Shown: positions 6,154 through 12,726, counted from the stretch's first letter. The stretch is 12,726 bases of DNA from Brevundimonas sp. UBA7534 (GCF_002479325.1 NZ_DLMO01000112.1:1-12726); one strand, 5' to 3'. Program-made: numbers and translations. Notes: generated by a model from the sequence alone, not told the origin.

Positions 6154-8355
6154 TCACAGGCGCAGGCTCAGCGACACGCCGAAGTTCCGGCCGGGCTGGG
6201 TGTAGGCGTCCTTGACGGTCGAGGCCGCCGACAGGCCCTGGATGTCGCTCCACCAGGCATATGTCTCGTCGAAGACGTTGAACACGCCGGCGCGCAGCGT
6301 GGCGCGATCGGTCACGTTCCAGTAGGCGGTCAGGTCCAGCAGGGTGAAGCTGTCGCCCAGATAGCAGGCGGCGGCGCACGGCAGGTTGTACGTCGCCTGG
6401 TCCTTCTTGCCCGACCAGGTCACGACGGCCGAACCGCCCCAGACGCCCGTCGGCGCGGCGTAGTTCAGGCCCGCCACCAGCTTGACCGGATCGACGCTGG
6501 GCAGTTCGGTCCGCACGCCGTCGGTGCGCTGGTCGCCCTCGGCGTAGGCGGCCGAGACGATCAGGCCCAAGCCGTTGTCCCAGTCGATGTCGCCGCGCGC
6601 TTCCAGGCCTCGGATCTCCACCTCGGTCAGGTTGACGTATTGGAAGATCAGCGGGTCGACGCCCGGAACGCCCGAGCCGGACACCACCACCTGCTCGATG
6701 AAGTTGTCGTAGTGGCTGGCGAAGGCCGTGGCCTGCAGGCGCGCCACGCCGCCGAAGGCCGCGATGTCGCGGAACCGCAGCCCGGCTTCGAGGCTGTCGC
6801 TGGTCTCGGGCTCCAGGTCGGGGTTGGGGATGGATTCGTACCCGAAGACCGGATTGGCGAAGTAGTTGTTCACCTGCATCGGCGACGGCGCGCGGAAACC
6901 CTCGGCGTAGTTGGCGAAGACGCCGAAGCGCGGGTGCGGCCAATAGACCACGCCGATCTTGGGCGAGATGTGGTCGTCGCTCTGGCCCCTGGCCGAGGCG
7001 GGGAACAGGGTGTCGGGCTGGGGATCGAGGTCGTACCAGTCGTAGCGCACCGAGGGGATGATGCTCAGCGCGCCGTCCAGCAGCGCGATTTCGTCCTGCA
7101 CGAACAGGCCCGCCAGCTGGTAGTCGGTGTTGGGGAAGGCGCGGGCCGGGAAGCTTTCGCCGACCGGCGGCGTCACGCCGTCGCGCAGGCCCTCCTGGGT
7201 GGTCAGCGACCAGTCGCCGCCGAAGGTCAGGCGGTGGCGAACGGCGTCGCCGCCGAAGGTCTTTCGCCCCTGGGCGGCGACGCCCTGGACGGTGTTGTCG
7301 AAGGTGACGAAGCGCTCGCGGTCGGGCAGGGTCACCCGGTCCTCATAGGTGAACTGCTCGGTCGTGGCGTCCTGCCAGAAGGCCGAGATCGAGCCTTCAT
7401 CCAGGCCGGCGAAGTCGGTGAAGCGCCAGTCCAGGCTGACCCGGTCGCGCTGGGTCTCGTCATGAGCCGTCACCGCCAGGGTCGAGGCCGACAGGCTGCT
7501 CAGCGCCTCGCCCTCCATTTCGGAATCCAGGTGGTCGTAGGTCAGGCGCAGGGTGTGGCGGGGCGAGGCCTCCCAGACCAGCTTGCCCAGGACGGCGTTG
7601 GAGCTGAAGTCCTGCGGATTGGGCTGGGTGCGGGTCGCGCCCACCCCGCCGACCTCGCCTTGGTTCTCGGTCTCCTGGCTGTCGCGGCGGGTGTAGGCCA
7701 AGAGGCCCGACAGCGAACCGCTGCGGCCGGCGAAGGCCAGGCCCTCGGTCCAGCCCTCGTCGGCGGAGTTGTAGGCGACGCGGCCGCGCGCGCCGAAGGC
7801 CTGGCCGTCGCTCAGGAAGTCGACGGGGTCCTTGGTGGTGAAGGCCACCGCGCCGGCGACGCCGTCCGAACCATAGAGGGCCGAGGCCGGGCCGCGCAGG
7901 ATCTCCACCGACTTGACCAGGTCCAGGTCGTTGTAGCCGCCACGCCCCACCGCCTGGGCCCCGAAGGAGAAGCCGCCGGGCAGGCGCACCCCGTCGTTGA
8001 CGATCAGAACCCGGTCGCCGCCCATGCCCCGGATGGTGAAACCGGTGTTTCCGTCGCGGCCGGCGCCCGACAGGGCCAGGCTGAAGCGCGCCGGACTGGT
8101 CGGGACGCTGACGCCGGGCTCGTAGCGGATCAGGTCCTTGATGTCGGTCGCCAGCATCGCCTCGATCTGGTCGTCGGTGATCAGGCTGACGGTCGCCGGC
8201 GTGTCGTCGGCCCGGCGTTCCGACCGCGTCGCCAGGACAACGACGGGGTCCAGTTGCGCAGCCGTCTGATCCGCCGTCTCGGCGCGCCCGGGCTGGGCGA
8301 TCAGCGTCGAGGCCAGGCCGGCGACGGCGGTGGAGAGAAGAAGACGGCTACGCAT
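6154..8355 (-). CDS. TonB-dependent heme/hemoglobin-type outer membrane receptor
   Basis: This is a complete 733-residue outer membrane receptor. A signal peptide (about 1-25, ending GRAE) is followed by a TonB-box-like DPVVVLATRS (36-45). The plug domain (about 50-175) has FTIRGMGGDRVLIVNDGVRL and VEILRGPASALYGSDGVAGAV. The rest is a 22-strand-type barrel ending in GVSLSLRL with a terminal hydrophobic residue. FRAP (487-490) and NPDL (511-514) correspond to the FRAP and NPNL boxes of heme/hemoglobin receptors such as HemR and HutA, so heme import is the likely role. The interval between the boxes has no histidine, which is unusual. Two close cysteines (C660, C664) may form a loop disulfide. 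Only a weak Shine-Dalgarno is present. A Fur-like site lies 38 nt upstream of the start. Confidence 0.88.
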   Translation of the reverse strand: MRSRLLLSTAVAGLASTLIAQPGRAETADQTAAQLDPVVVLATRSERRADDTPATVSLITDDQIEAMLATDIKDLIRYEPGVSVPTSPARFSLALSGAGRDGNTGFTIRGMGGDRVLIVNDGVRLPGGFSFGAQAVGRGGYNDLDLVKSVEILRGPASALYGSDGVAGAVAFTTKDPVDFLSDGQAFGARGRVAYNSADEGWTEGLAFAGRSGSLSGLLAYTRRDSQETENQGEVGGVGATRTQPNPQDFSSNAVLGKLVWEASPRHTLRLTYDHLDSEMEGEALSSLSASTLAVTAHDETQRDRVSLDWRFTDFAGLDEGSISAFWQDATTEQFTYEDRVTLPDRERFVTFDNTVQGVAAQGRKTFGGDAVRHRLTFGGDWSLTTQEGLRDGVTPPVGESFPARAFPNTDYQLAGLFVQDEIALLDGALSIIPSVRYDWYDLDPQPDTLFPASARGQSDDHISPKIGVVYWPHPRFGVFANYAEGFRAPSPMQVNNYFANPVFGYESIPNPDLEPETSDSLEAGLRFRDIAAFGGVARLQATAFASHYDNFIEQVVVSGSGVPGVDPLIFQYVNLTEVEIRGLEARGDIDWDNGLGLIVSAAYAEGDQRTDGVRTELPSVDPVKLVAGLNYAAPTGVWGGSAVVTWSGKKDQATYNLPCAAACYLGDSFTLLDLTAYWNVTDRATLRAGVFNVFDETYAWWSDIQGLSAASTVKDAYTQPGRNFGVSLSLRL

Positions 8356-8393
8356 GATGAAAGCCCCGCTGATGACGATAGCGGCGCTTTAGT

Positions 8394-8412
8394 GCGAACG
8401 ATTATCAGAATC
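8394..8412 (-). promoter_or_regulatory. Fur-box-like operator upstream of the heme receptor
   Basis: On the - strand this reads GATTCTGATAATCGTTCGC and matches the classical 19-bp Fur consensus GATAATGATAATCATTATC at 14 of 19 positions, including one exact GATAAT unit. It sits 38 nt upstream of the receptor ATG, within the 90-bp gap after the asparaginase gene, which is the right place for iron repression. A 10-bp palindrome CGCAATTGCG lies next to it at 8416-8425. The match was counted by eye; Fur control is inferred. Confidence 0.55.
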
Positions 8413-8445
8413 AACCGCAATTGCGATGCGGGATCGGCGTGCGCC

Positions 8446-9315
8446 TCAGCGCCCGAACACCTCCACCCCGATCTCTCCGGCGGGCGTCAGCCACGCCCGC
8501 TTCATGCCCTGGCTATTGAAGGGGGCGGCGGTATTTCCCTGGGCGTCCAGGGCGATCAGGCCGCCGTCGCCGCCCATCGCGCCGATGTCGTCGATCACGG
8601 CCTGGGCGGCCTGGGCCAGGGTCTGGCCCGCTCCGACGCGCCAGCCGACCTGGGCCGTCGCGGCCACGCGGATGAAATACTCGCCCTGGCCGGTGCCGCT
8701 GGCGGCCACGCGCCCGTCGGCCCAGGTTCCCGCCGCGGGCAGAGGGGTGTCGCCGACCCGCCCCGGCATCTTGCCGAACACGCCGGCGGTGGAGGTCGCC
8801 GCCGCCAGCCGCCCCTGCGCGTCCAGCACGCAGCAGCCCACCGTGCCGTGGCTCAGGGTTCCGGGCGGATGGTTGTCCTCGCCTTGGCCGGCGTGGGTGA
8901 ACCAGGCGACCTCGTCGGCGATCGGCTCCAGCCCCTGGTCGTGGGCGAACAGGGCCGCGCCCTCGCCGGCCAGCATGACGTGCGGCGTGCGCTCCATCAC
9001 CGCGCGGGCGGCCAGCACCGGATTGCGGAATCCCTGCAGGGCGGCCACCGCCCCGGCCCGCCGCGTCGCCCCGTCCATGATCGAGGCGTCCAGCTCATAG
9101 GCGCCGGCCAGGTTGGGCGAGGCGCCCTTGCCCGCGACATACAGGCCCGAGTCCTCCAGCAGGACGACGGCCGCCGTCGCCACGTCCAGGGCGCTGTCGC
9201 CCGCGTCCAGCCGCGCCTTCATGGCCTCGACGACCTGGCGCATGTGCGCGACCTCGGCGTCGTAGTTGCGTTCGCGCCGGGCGCCGGCGCCGCCGTGGAG
9301 GATGAGGGCGGTCAT
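8446..9315 (-). CDS. Type 2 asparaginase / isoaspartyl peptidase (Ntn hydrolase)
   Basis: This is a 289-residue protein of the plant-type asparaginase family (E. coli IaaA). These enzymes hydrolyse isoaspartyl dipeptides and L-asparagine after self-cleavage into alpha and beta subunits. The N-terminus LILHGGAGA, the segment GKGASPNLAGAYELDASIMDG (63-82) and the autocleavage site HG|TVGCCVLD with T158 as the new N-terminal nucleophile are all present. So are TSTAGVFGK, GRVGDTPL and SGTGQGEYFIR of the substrate pocket. Many relatives have TSTGG where this one has TSTAG. No signal peptide is seen, so it is cytoplasmic. AGGATA stands about 6 nt before the ATG at 9315. It is divergent from the quinone oxidoreductase gene. 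No obvious terminator separates it from the heme receptor operon. Confidence 0.92.
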   Translation of the reverse strand: MTALILHGGAGARRERNYDAEVAHMRQVVEAMKARLDAGDSALDVATAAVVLLEDSGLYVAGKGASPNLAGAYELDASIMDGATRRAGAVAALQGFRNPVLAARAVMERTPHVMLAGEGAALFAHDQGLEPIADEVAWFTHAGQGEDNHPPGTLSHGTVGCCVLDAQGRLAAATSTAGVFGKMPGRVGDTPLPAAGTWADGRVAASGTGQGEYFIRVAATAQVGWRVGAGQTLAQAAQAVIDDIGAMGGDGGLIALDAQGNTAAPFNSQGMKRAWLTPAGEIGVEVFGR

Positions 9316-9422
9316 GTCGTTATCCTGAGCCTGTTCGGGTCGCCTCTTTCAATCGGGCGTGGCGCTGTTTAGCGTCGCCAGGAAGGCCGCGCCATGTCGG
9401 CCAGCGGGAAACCGGCCTCAAG

Positions 9423-9437
9423 CCGCGCAATGCGCGG
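9423..9437. repeat. Short GC-rich hairpin in the divergent promoter region
   Basis: CCGCGC-AAT-GCGCGG is a perfect 6-bp inverted repeat with a 3-nt loop. It lies in the gap between the asparaginase gene (-) and the oxidoreductase gene (+), 23 nt before the start of the latter. It could affect translation initiation or be an operator; short GC-rich palindromes also occur by chance here. Confidence 0.3.
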
Positions 9438-9460
9438 TAGGCCAAGGAAGGAATGTTCTG

Positions 9461-10462
9461 ATGCGCGCCGTTCTCTCGAAGGCCCCTGGCGGTCCCGACA
9501 CCCTGGTCGTGGAGGACATCCTCGATCCGACGCCCAGGGCCGGCGAGGTGGTGATCGAGGTCAAGGCGGTGGGGATCAACTATCCCGACACCCTGATCAT
9601 CGAGGACAAGTATCAGTTCAAGCCGCCGCGCCCCTTCGCCCCCGGCGCCGAGGTCGCCGGCGTGGTCGAGGCGGTGGGCGAGGGCGTCAAGGGCGTGTTC
9701 AAGGGCGATCGCGTCATCGCCGTGCCCGGCTGGGGCGGCCTGGTCGAACGGCTGGCCGTCCCGGCCGCCACCCTGACGCCGATCCCCGAGGGCATGAGCT
9801 TTGAGGAAGCCGCCGCCCTGATCATGACCTACGGCACCAGCTATTACGCGCTGAAGGACCGGGCGAAGCTGCAGCCGGGCGAGACGCTGCTGGTGCTGGG
9901 CGCGGCCGGCGGCGTCGGCGCCGCGGCGGTGGAGCTGGGCAAGGCGATGGGCGCGCGCGTGGTCGCCGCCGCCTCGACCAACGACAAGGTCGAGTTCGCC
10001 CTGGACCTGGGGGCTGACAACGGCCTGATCTATCCCTCCGGCCCGATGGACAAGGCCGCCCAGAAGGAGTTGTCGGGCGAGTTCAAGCTGGCGACCGGCC
10101 GCGACGGGGCCGATGTGGTCTATGACGCGGTCGGCGGCGACTACGCCGAACCGGCGCTTCGGGCCATGGACTGGAACGGCCGCTATCTGGTGGTCGGCTT
10201 CCCGGCTGGCATCCCGTCGCTGCCGCTGAACCTGACGCTGCTGAAGTCGGTGTCGGTGATCGGCGTCTTCTGGGGCGCGGCGGTGATGCGCGATCCCAAG
10301 GCCCACGCCGCCAACATGGCCGAGCTGATGCAAATGTACGCCGACGGCAGGATCCGCCCGCGCGTGTCCCGGACCTTCCCCCTGGAAAAGGCCGCCGACG
10401 CCATCAAGGCCCTGGGCGACCGCCAGGCGCTTGGCAAGATCGTGGTGACGATCGAGGACTGA
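9461..10462 (+). CDS. NADPH:quinone oxidoreductase family protein (zinc-free MDR)
   Basis: This is a 333-residue medium-chain dehydrogenase/reductase of the quinone oxidoreductase branch, which reduces quinones or related enones with NADPH. The N-terminal GroES-like domain (about 1-125) contains AVGINYPDTLIIEDKYQFKP and the Rossmann half contains LVLGAAGGVGAAAVELGK, with the glycine motif at residues 147-153. The protein has no cysteine at all, so the structural and catalytic zinc sites of alcohol dehydrogenases are absent, as expected for this branch. The ATG at 9461 is chosen because AAGGAAGGA (9445-9453) stands 7 nt upstream and family similarity starts at MRAVLSKAPGGPDTL. The frame is open back to a GTG at 9359, which is not needed. 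It is convergent with the DUF1232 gene. The physiological substrate is unknown. Confidence 0.9.
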   Translation: MRAVLSKAPGGPDTLVVEDILDPTPRAGEVVIEVKAVGINYPDTLIIEDKYQFKPPRPFAPGAEVAGVVEAVGEGVKGVFKGDRVIAVPGWGGLVERLAVPAATLTPIPEGMSFEEAAALIMTYGTSYYALKDRAKLQPGETLLVLGAAGGVGAAAVELGKAMGARVVAAASTNDKVEFALDLGADNGLIYPSGPMDKAAQKELSGEFKLATGRDGADVVYDAVGGDYAEPALRAMDWNGRYLVVGFPAGIPSLPLNLTLLKSVSVIGVFWGAAVMRDPKAHAANMAELMQMYADGRIRPRVSRTFPLEKAADAIKALGDRQALGKIVVTIED

Positions 10463-10465
10463 AGA

Positions 10466-10502
10466 ATCCTCCCCCGGCCCGCTACGCGTCTGGGGGGGGG
10501 AT
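10466..10502. terminator. Stem-loop between convergent genes, likely shared terminator
   Basis: ATCCTCCCCC (10466-10475) pairs with GGGGGGGGAT (10493-10502) over 10 bp with one G-T wobble and a 17-nt loop. It fills the 42-bp gap between the convergent oxidoreductase and DUF1232 genes, so it could end both transcripts. A short T-rich ATTT follows on the + strand, not a long U tract. The run of nine G at 10492-10500 is also a spot where sequencing length errors are likely. Confidence 0.55.
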
Positions 10503-10504
10503 CG

Positions 10505-10903
10505 TCATTTCGACTTCAGCCGCTTCACGGCCTCCTCGGCCTGGTCGCGGTGGCGGCGCTTGATGTTGGCGCCCAGCGTCGCCAGCAGGGCCGTGATCAC
10601 CGCCGCGTCGTCGGTGAAGCCGATGCCGGCGAAGACGTCCGGAATGGCGTCCAGCGGCATGACGAAATAGGCCAGGCCGGCGAAGATCATGCCCTTGGCC
10701 GCCAGCGGCGTCTCCGGATCGCGCGCCGCGTACCAGGCCGCCAGCGCCTGGTCGGCGAAGGGTATGCGCGCGGCCGTGCGGGTGATCTTGGGCCAGAAGC
10801 CGTGCTTCACCCGCGTCTCGTTGACGCGAACCACGGCCGGGACCAGGGCCTTCGCGGGGTCCAGCGCGTCGTCGGGACTGATGGGTTTGGCTTTGCCGGT
10901 CAT
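10505..10903 (-). CDS. DUF1232 (YkvA-type) family protein
   Basis: This is a 132-residue protein. Residues 71-115 hold the DUF1232 signature: a hydrophobic stretch GMIFAGLAYFVMPLDAIPD (MPLDAIPD at 82-89), then GFTDDAAVITALL (95-107), and a basic C-terminal helix. The family is widespread and small, with one or two hydrophobic hairpins; its biochemical role is unknown. The conserved acidic residues in PLDAIPD and FTDDAAV are present. The ATG at 10903 has GAGGAT about 8-10 nt upstream. It is divergent from the SDR gene with only 54 bp between them, so the two promoters must overlap or lie close together. The family call is confident. Confidence 0.88.
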   Translation of the reverse strand: MTGKAKPISPDDALDPAKALVPAVVRVNETRVKHGFWPKITRTAARIPFADQALAAWYAARDPETPLAAKGMIFAGLAYFVMPLDAIPDVFAGIGFTDDAAVITALLATLGANIKRRHRDQAEEAVKRLKSK

Positions 10904-10957
10904 GGCGGCTAAATCCTCAATCGAAACTCAGGTTCACCAGATATAGGAAATGCAGGG

Positions 10958-11740
10958 ATGAAACTCGACAGCAGCATCGCCGCGGTGGTCACCGGCGGCG
11001 CCTCGGGCCTGGGCGAGGGCACGGCCCGCGCCATCGCCGCCACCGGCGCCAAGGTGGCCCTGTTCGACCTGAACGCCGAAAAGGGCGAGCAGATCGCCAA
11101 GGAGATCGGCGGCGTCTTCTGCCAGGTCGACGTCACCGACGACGCCTCGGTCGCCTCAGCCTTCGAAAAGGCCCGCGCCGCCCACGGCCAGGAGCGCCTT
11201 ACGATCAACTGCGCGGGCGTCGCCACGGGCATGAAGACCGTCTCGCGCAAGAAGGACACCGGCGAGATCAAGGCCCACGACATGGCGCAGTTCGAGCGCA
11301 CGGTGCGGGTCAACCTGTTCGGCACCTTCCGCGTCCTGTCGCAATCCGCCGCCGGCATGGTCACGCTGGAGCCGATGGCGGATGGCGAGCGGGGCCTGAT
11401 CGTCAATACCGCGTCCGTGGCGGCCCAGGACGGCCAGATCGGCCAGGCGGCCTATTCGGCGTCCAAGGGCGGCGTCTACGCCATGACCCTGCCCATCGCG
11501 CGCGACCTGGCCCAGGAAGGGGTGCGCTGCAACACCATCCTGCCCGGCATCATGTGGACGCCGATGATGGCCGGCATGGACCAGAAGATCCAGGACGCCC
11601 TGGCCGCCGCCATTCCCTTCCCCAGTCGCCTGGGCACGCCGGCCGATTACGCCTCCCTGGTGCTGGAGCTGGCGCGCAACGTCTATATCAACGGCGAATG
11701 CATCCGCCTGGACGGCGCCATCCGTCTGGCGCCGCGCTGA
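10958..11740 (+). CDS. HSD10-like SDR, probable 3-hydroxyacyl-CoA dehydrogenase
   Basis: This is a 260-residue short-chain dehydrogenase. The cofactor motif TGGASGLG is at 12-19 and D37 (LFDLN) at the end of the second strand favours NAD over NADP. The catalytic residues are N119, S153, Y166 and K170 (NTASVAAQDGQIGQAAYSASK). Several long stretches, notably INCAGVA, GQAAYSASKGG, MTLPIARDLA, PFPSRLG and INGECIRLDGAIR, resemble the mitochondrial type II 3-hydroxyacyl-CoA dehydrogenase HSD10. The likely role is oxidation of short or branched 3-hydroxyacyl-CoA, as in fatty acid or isoleucine breakdown. No other beta-oxidation gene is nearby. AGGAA (10945-10949) stands 8 nt before the ATG. Confidence 0.9.
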   Translation: MKLDSSIAAVVTGGASGLGEGTARAIAATGAKVALFDLNAEKGEQIAKEIGGVFCQVDVTDDASVASAFEKARAAHGQERLTINCAGVATGMKTVSRKKDTGEIKAHDMAQFERTVRVNLFGTFRVLSQSAAGMVTLEPMADGERGLIVNTASVAAQDGQIGQAAYSASKGGVYAMTLPIARDLAQEGVRCNTILPGIMWTPMMAGMDQKIQDALAAAIPFPSRLGTPADYASLVLELARNVYINGECIRLDGAIRLAPR

Positions 11741-11808
11741 CTCGAGGCGGGCGCGACGCTCGTGACGCGGTCGCTCGCGGCTTGAGCGCAAAAAGGCGAT
11801 TTTGCCTC

Positions 11809-11837
11809 TTGCAGGACCGCGTTCCCCTCCGCTATAC
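11809..11837 (+). promoter_or_regulatory. Promoter of tRNA-Gly
   Basis: TTGCAG (11809-11814) and CTATAC (11832-11837) are 17 nt apart, and the -10 reads GCTATAC in context, as in Caulobacter-type housekeeping promoters. The mature tRNA starts 43 nt after the -10, allowing a short 5' leader for RNase P to remove. Confidence 0.6.
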
Positions 11838-11879
11838 GCCCCCTCCTCGACGGGGAGCGCACATCGCTCTCAACGGAGT

Positions 11880-11954
11880 GCGGGCGTAGCTCAGGGGTAG
11901 AGCATCACCTTGCCAAGGTGAGGGTCGGGCGTTCGAATCGCCTCGCCCGCTCCA
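11880..11954 (+). tRNA. tRNA-Gly (GCC anticodon)
   Basis: This is a complete 75-nt cloverleaf. The acceptor stem GCGGGCG (11880-11886) pairs with CGCCCGC (11944-11950), and the D stem is GCTC/GAGC. The anticodon stem is TCACC/GGTGA with loop TTGCCAA, placing GCC at 11912-11914. The T arm has GGGCG-TTCGAAT-CGCCT. The discriminator is T and the 3' CCA (11952-11954) is encoded. It decodes GGC and GGU glycine codons, GGC being among the commonest codons in this window. It has its own promoter and terminator. Confidence 0.97.
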
Positions 11955-11970
11955 GTCGGGATGCAGAATG

Positions 11971-12004
11971 AAAACGGGTCTGGTCGGTCGGCCAGGCCCG
12001 TTTT
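11971..12004 (+). terminator. Rho-independent terminator of tRNA-Gly
   Basis: AAAACGGGTCTGG (11971-11983) pairs with CCAGGCCCGTTTT (11992-12004) over 13 bp with one G-T wobble and an 8-nt loop, 16 nt after the tRNA 3' end. The downstream arm ends in TTTT followed by GCGTTT, giving a short U tract. Confidence 0.8.
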
Positions 12005-12118
12005 GCGTTTGGGCGCGCGTCTTTCACCGGCGCCAGACTTCGGGTCGCTTGATTACCCGGCTCAGCGTCGAAACGAGCTTTCCGCACTTCTCTCCTCGCA
12101 AGCTTAAAAATCCAGACA

Positions 12119-12135
12119 AAATCGTGCACCGATTT
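12119..12135. promoter_or_regulatory. Operator-like palindrome upstream of the TonB receptor
   Basis: AAATCG-TGCAC-CGATTT is a 6-bp inverted repeat around a 5-nt centre, the size and form of many dimeric regulator sites. A second short inverted repeat CCGC-AAA-GCGG lies at 12139-12149. Both lie in the AT-richer leader about 180-210 nt before the receptor start. No regulator gene is in view, so the site type is unknown. Confidence 0.3.
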
Positions 12136-12328
12136 ATGCCGCAAAGCGGACATACTCGGCATTTCTGTCTCGATTTGATGACATGTTGCCAAATTTAAGA
12201 TTGCAAGGCGCCACTCTGTGCCCTACCGCTGTCTCAATCAGGGCCATTATAGTATAACACCGATATATCCCCTCGTTATCTGACGCGGCCGTGAGTATTC
12301 GTAAAGAATTACTTTTGAGATGAGGCGT

Positions 12329-12726
12329 ATGCGTACTCGTAAGAATCAACTGTTGTCTTCGGCTTTGGCGGGCGGAGCTGTCGCCGCCTCGATGGCCTTT
12401 TTCGTTCCCGGCGCCGCTTTCGCGCAGACGACCGCTCAAAGCCAAGATCAGGATGCGGTCCAGGTCGATGAAATCGTCGTGGTGGGATCGCGGATCCGTC
12501 GCGACAACTACAACGCCCCTTCGCCCACTCAGGTCGTGACGCGCGAGGAAGCGACCCTGCAGGGCTTCGCCTCCACGACCGAGGCGCTGCAGAGCACGGC
12601 CGTCACCGGCGGCACCTCGCAGATCAACAATTCGTACGGCGGCTATGTCACCGATGGCGGCCCCGGCGCCAACACCATCGGTCTGCGCGGCATGGGCCCC
12701 AGCCGCACCCTGGTGCTGCTGAACGG
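12329..12726 (+). CDS. TonB-dependent receptor, N-terminal part only (runs off the window)
   Basis: The first 132 codons are present. A basic N-terminus MRTRKNQLLSS leads into a signal peptide cut near AAFAQ (about residue 32). A TonB-box segment VDEIVVVGSRIRRDNYNAPSP follows at 46-66, then the start of the plug domain with IGLRGMGPSRTLVLLNG. The spelling GLRGMGPSRTLVLLNG is typical of the large (about 900-1000 residue) receptors abundant in Caulobacterales, whose substrates are often sugars or peptides; the substrate cannot be read from this part. The start at 12329 has GATGAGG close upstream; an in-frame ATG at 12320 would add three residues. This is a different subfamily from the heme-type receptor at 6154-8355. 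Confidence 0.85.
   Translation, partial: MRTRKNQLLSSALAGGAVAASMAFFVPGAAFAQTTAQSQDQDAVQVDEIVVVGSRIRRDNYNAPSPTQVVTREEATLQGFASTTEALQSTAVTGGTSQINNSYGGYVTDGGPGANTIGLRGMGPSRTLVLLN

Larger units (their letters stand above)
11955..12328. other. 374-bp intergenic region: tRNA terminator, then AT-richer leader
   Basis: After the tRNA terminator (11971-12004) no gene is supported on either strand up to the TonB receptor. From about 12100 the sequence is clearly richer in A and T than the rest of the window. It has candidate operator palindromes (12119-12135 and 12139-12149) and several TATA-like stretches (ATTATAGTATAAC near 12246-12258). It most likely holds the promoter and a long untranslated leader of the receptor gene. 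Confidence 0.5.

Noticed and set aside
6155..6943. N-terminal extension of the DUF6607 frame upstream to 6943
   Set aside because: This part overlaps the receptor coding sequence in another frame and is Arg-rich shadow. The signal peptide at 6103 marks the true N-terminus.
6640..9372. 910-residue + strand open frame
   Set aside because: It is antisense to the heme receptor and the asparaginase gene, both with full catalytic or structural motifs. The translation is repetitive Gly/Ala/Arg/Val and matches nothing.
9359..9460. GTG start extending the quinone oxidoreductase by 34 residues
   Set aside because: Family similarity begins at the ATG at 9461, which has a strong Shine-Dalgarno; the extension looks like untranslated leader.
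11880..12328. tRNA-Gly 3' end as an integration site for a mobile element
   Set aside because: No integrase, no duplicated tRNA 3' end and no direct repeat of the T-arm sequence are visible downstream; the following gene is an ordinary receptor.
12134..12445. - strand frame of about 100 codons overlapping the TonB receptor start
   Set aside because: It overlaps the signal-peptide region of a clear gene, has no recognisable motif, and its codon use is unlike the neighbours.
1..12726. CRISPR array, insertion sequence, prophage or defence genes
   Set aside because: No regularly spaced repeats, transposase or phage proteins, or toxin-antitoxin or nuclease genes were seen on either strand.

Overview
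The window looks like chromosomal DNA from a Caulobacterales alphaproteobacterium, probably Brevundimonas or a close relative. The evidence is the very high GC with long antisense shadow frames, alphaproteobacterial families such as DUF2794, two TonB-dependent receptors, and GCTATA-type -10 elements. The genus is inferred from recognised proteins, not from a search.

Layout. Positions 18-353 (-) encode a small DUF2794 protein. Positions 661-2004 (-) encode a secreted HtrA/Do-type serine protease with two PDZ regions. Positions 2137-2436 (+) encode a 99-residue DUF6356 protein. This is followed by an unusual 14-nt-period repeat and rlmN (2591-3751, +, TTG start), which encodes the 23S rRNA/tRNA adenine-C2 methyltransferase. 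A tight two-gene + strand unit follows: a four-helix DUF350 membrane protein (3835-4275) and a membrane-anchored trypsin-like protease (4280-5104), 4 nt apart. On the - strand is an apparent heme-uptake operon. It has a hemoglobin/heme-type TonB receptor (6154-8355) whose stop codon overlaps a possible start of a secreted DUF6607 protein (5123-6103, or from 6154), with a Fur-box-like site upstream of the receptor. Next are a type 2 (Ntn-hydrolase) asparaginase/isoaspartyl peptidase (8446-9315, -), a zinc-free NADPH:quinone-type oxidoreductase (9461-10462, +), a DUF1232 protein (10505-10903, -) and an HSD10-like SDR dehydrogenase (10958-11740, +). A complete tRNA-Gly(GCC) unit with its own promoter and terminator (11809-12004) follows. 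Then comes an AT-richer leader region and the 5' end of a second, large TonB-dependent receptor that runs off the window.

How the genes relate. Most of the window is core or housekeeping content with no sign of a mobile element, phage, CRISPR array or defence island. Two units deserve attention. The DUF350/trypsin-like protease pair is so tightly spaced that a joint envelope function is likely but unknown. The heme receptor/DUF6607 pair looks iron-regulated and translationally coupled, so DUF6607 probably helps in heme or iron acquisition. I found no clear case of an entirely new system. The best candidates are these two pairs and some intergenic structures.
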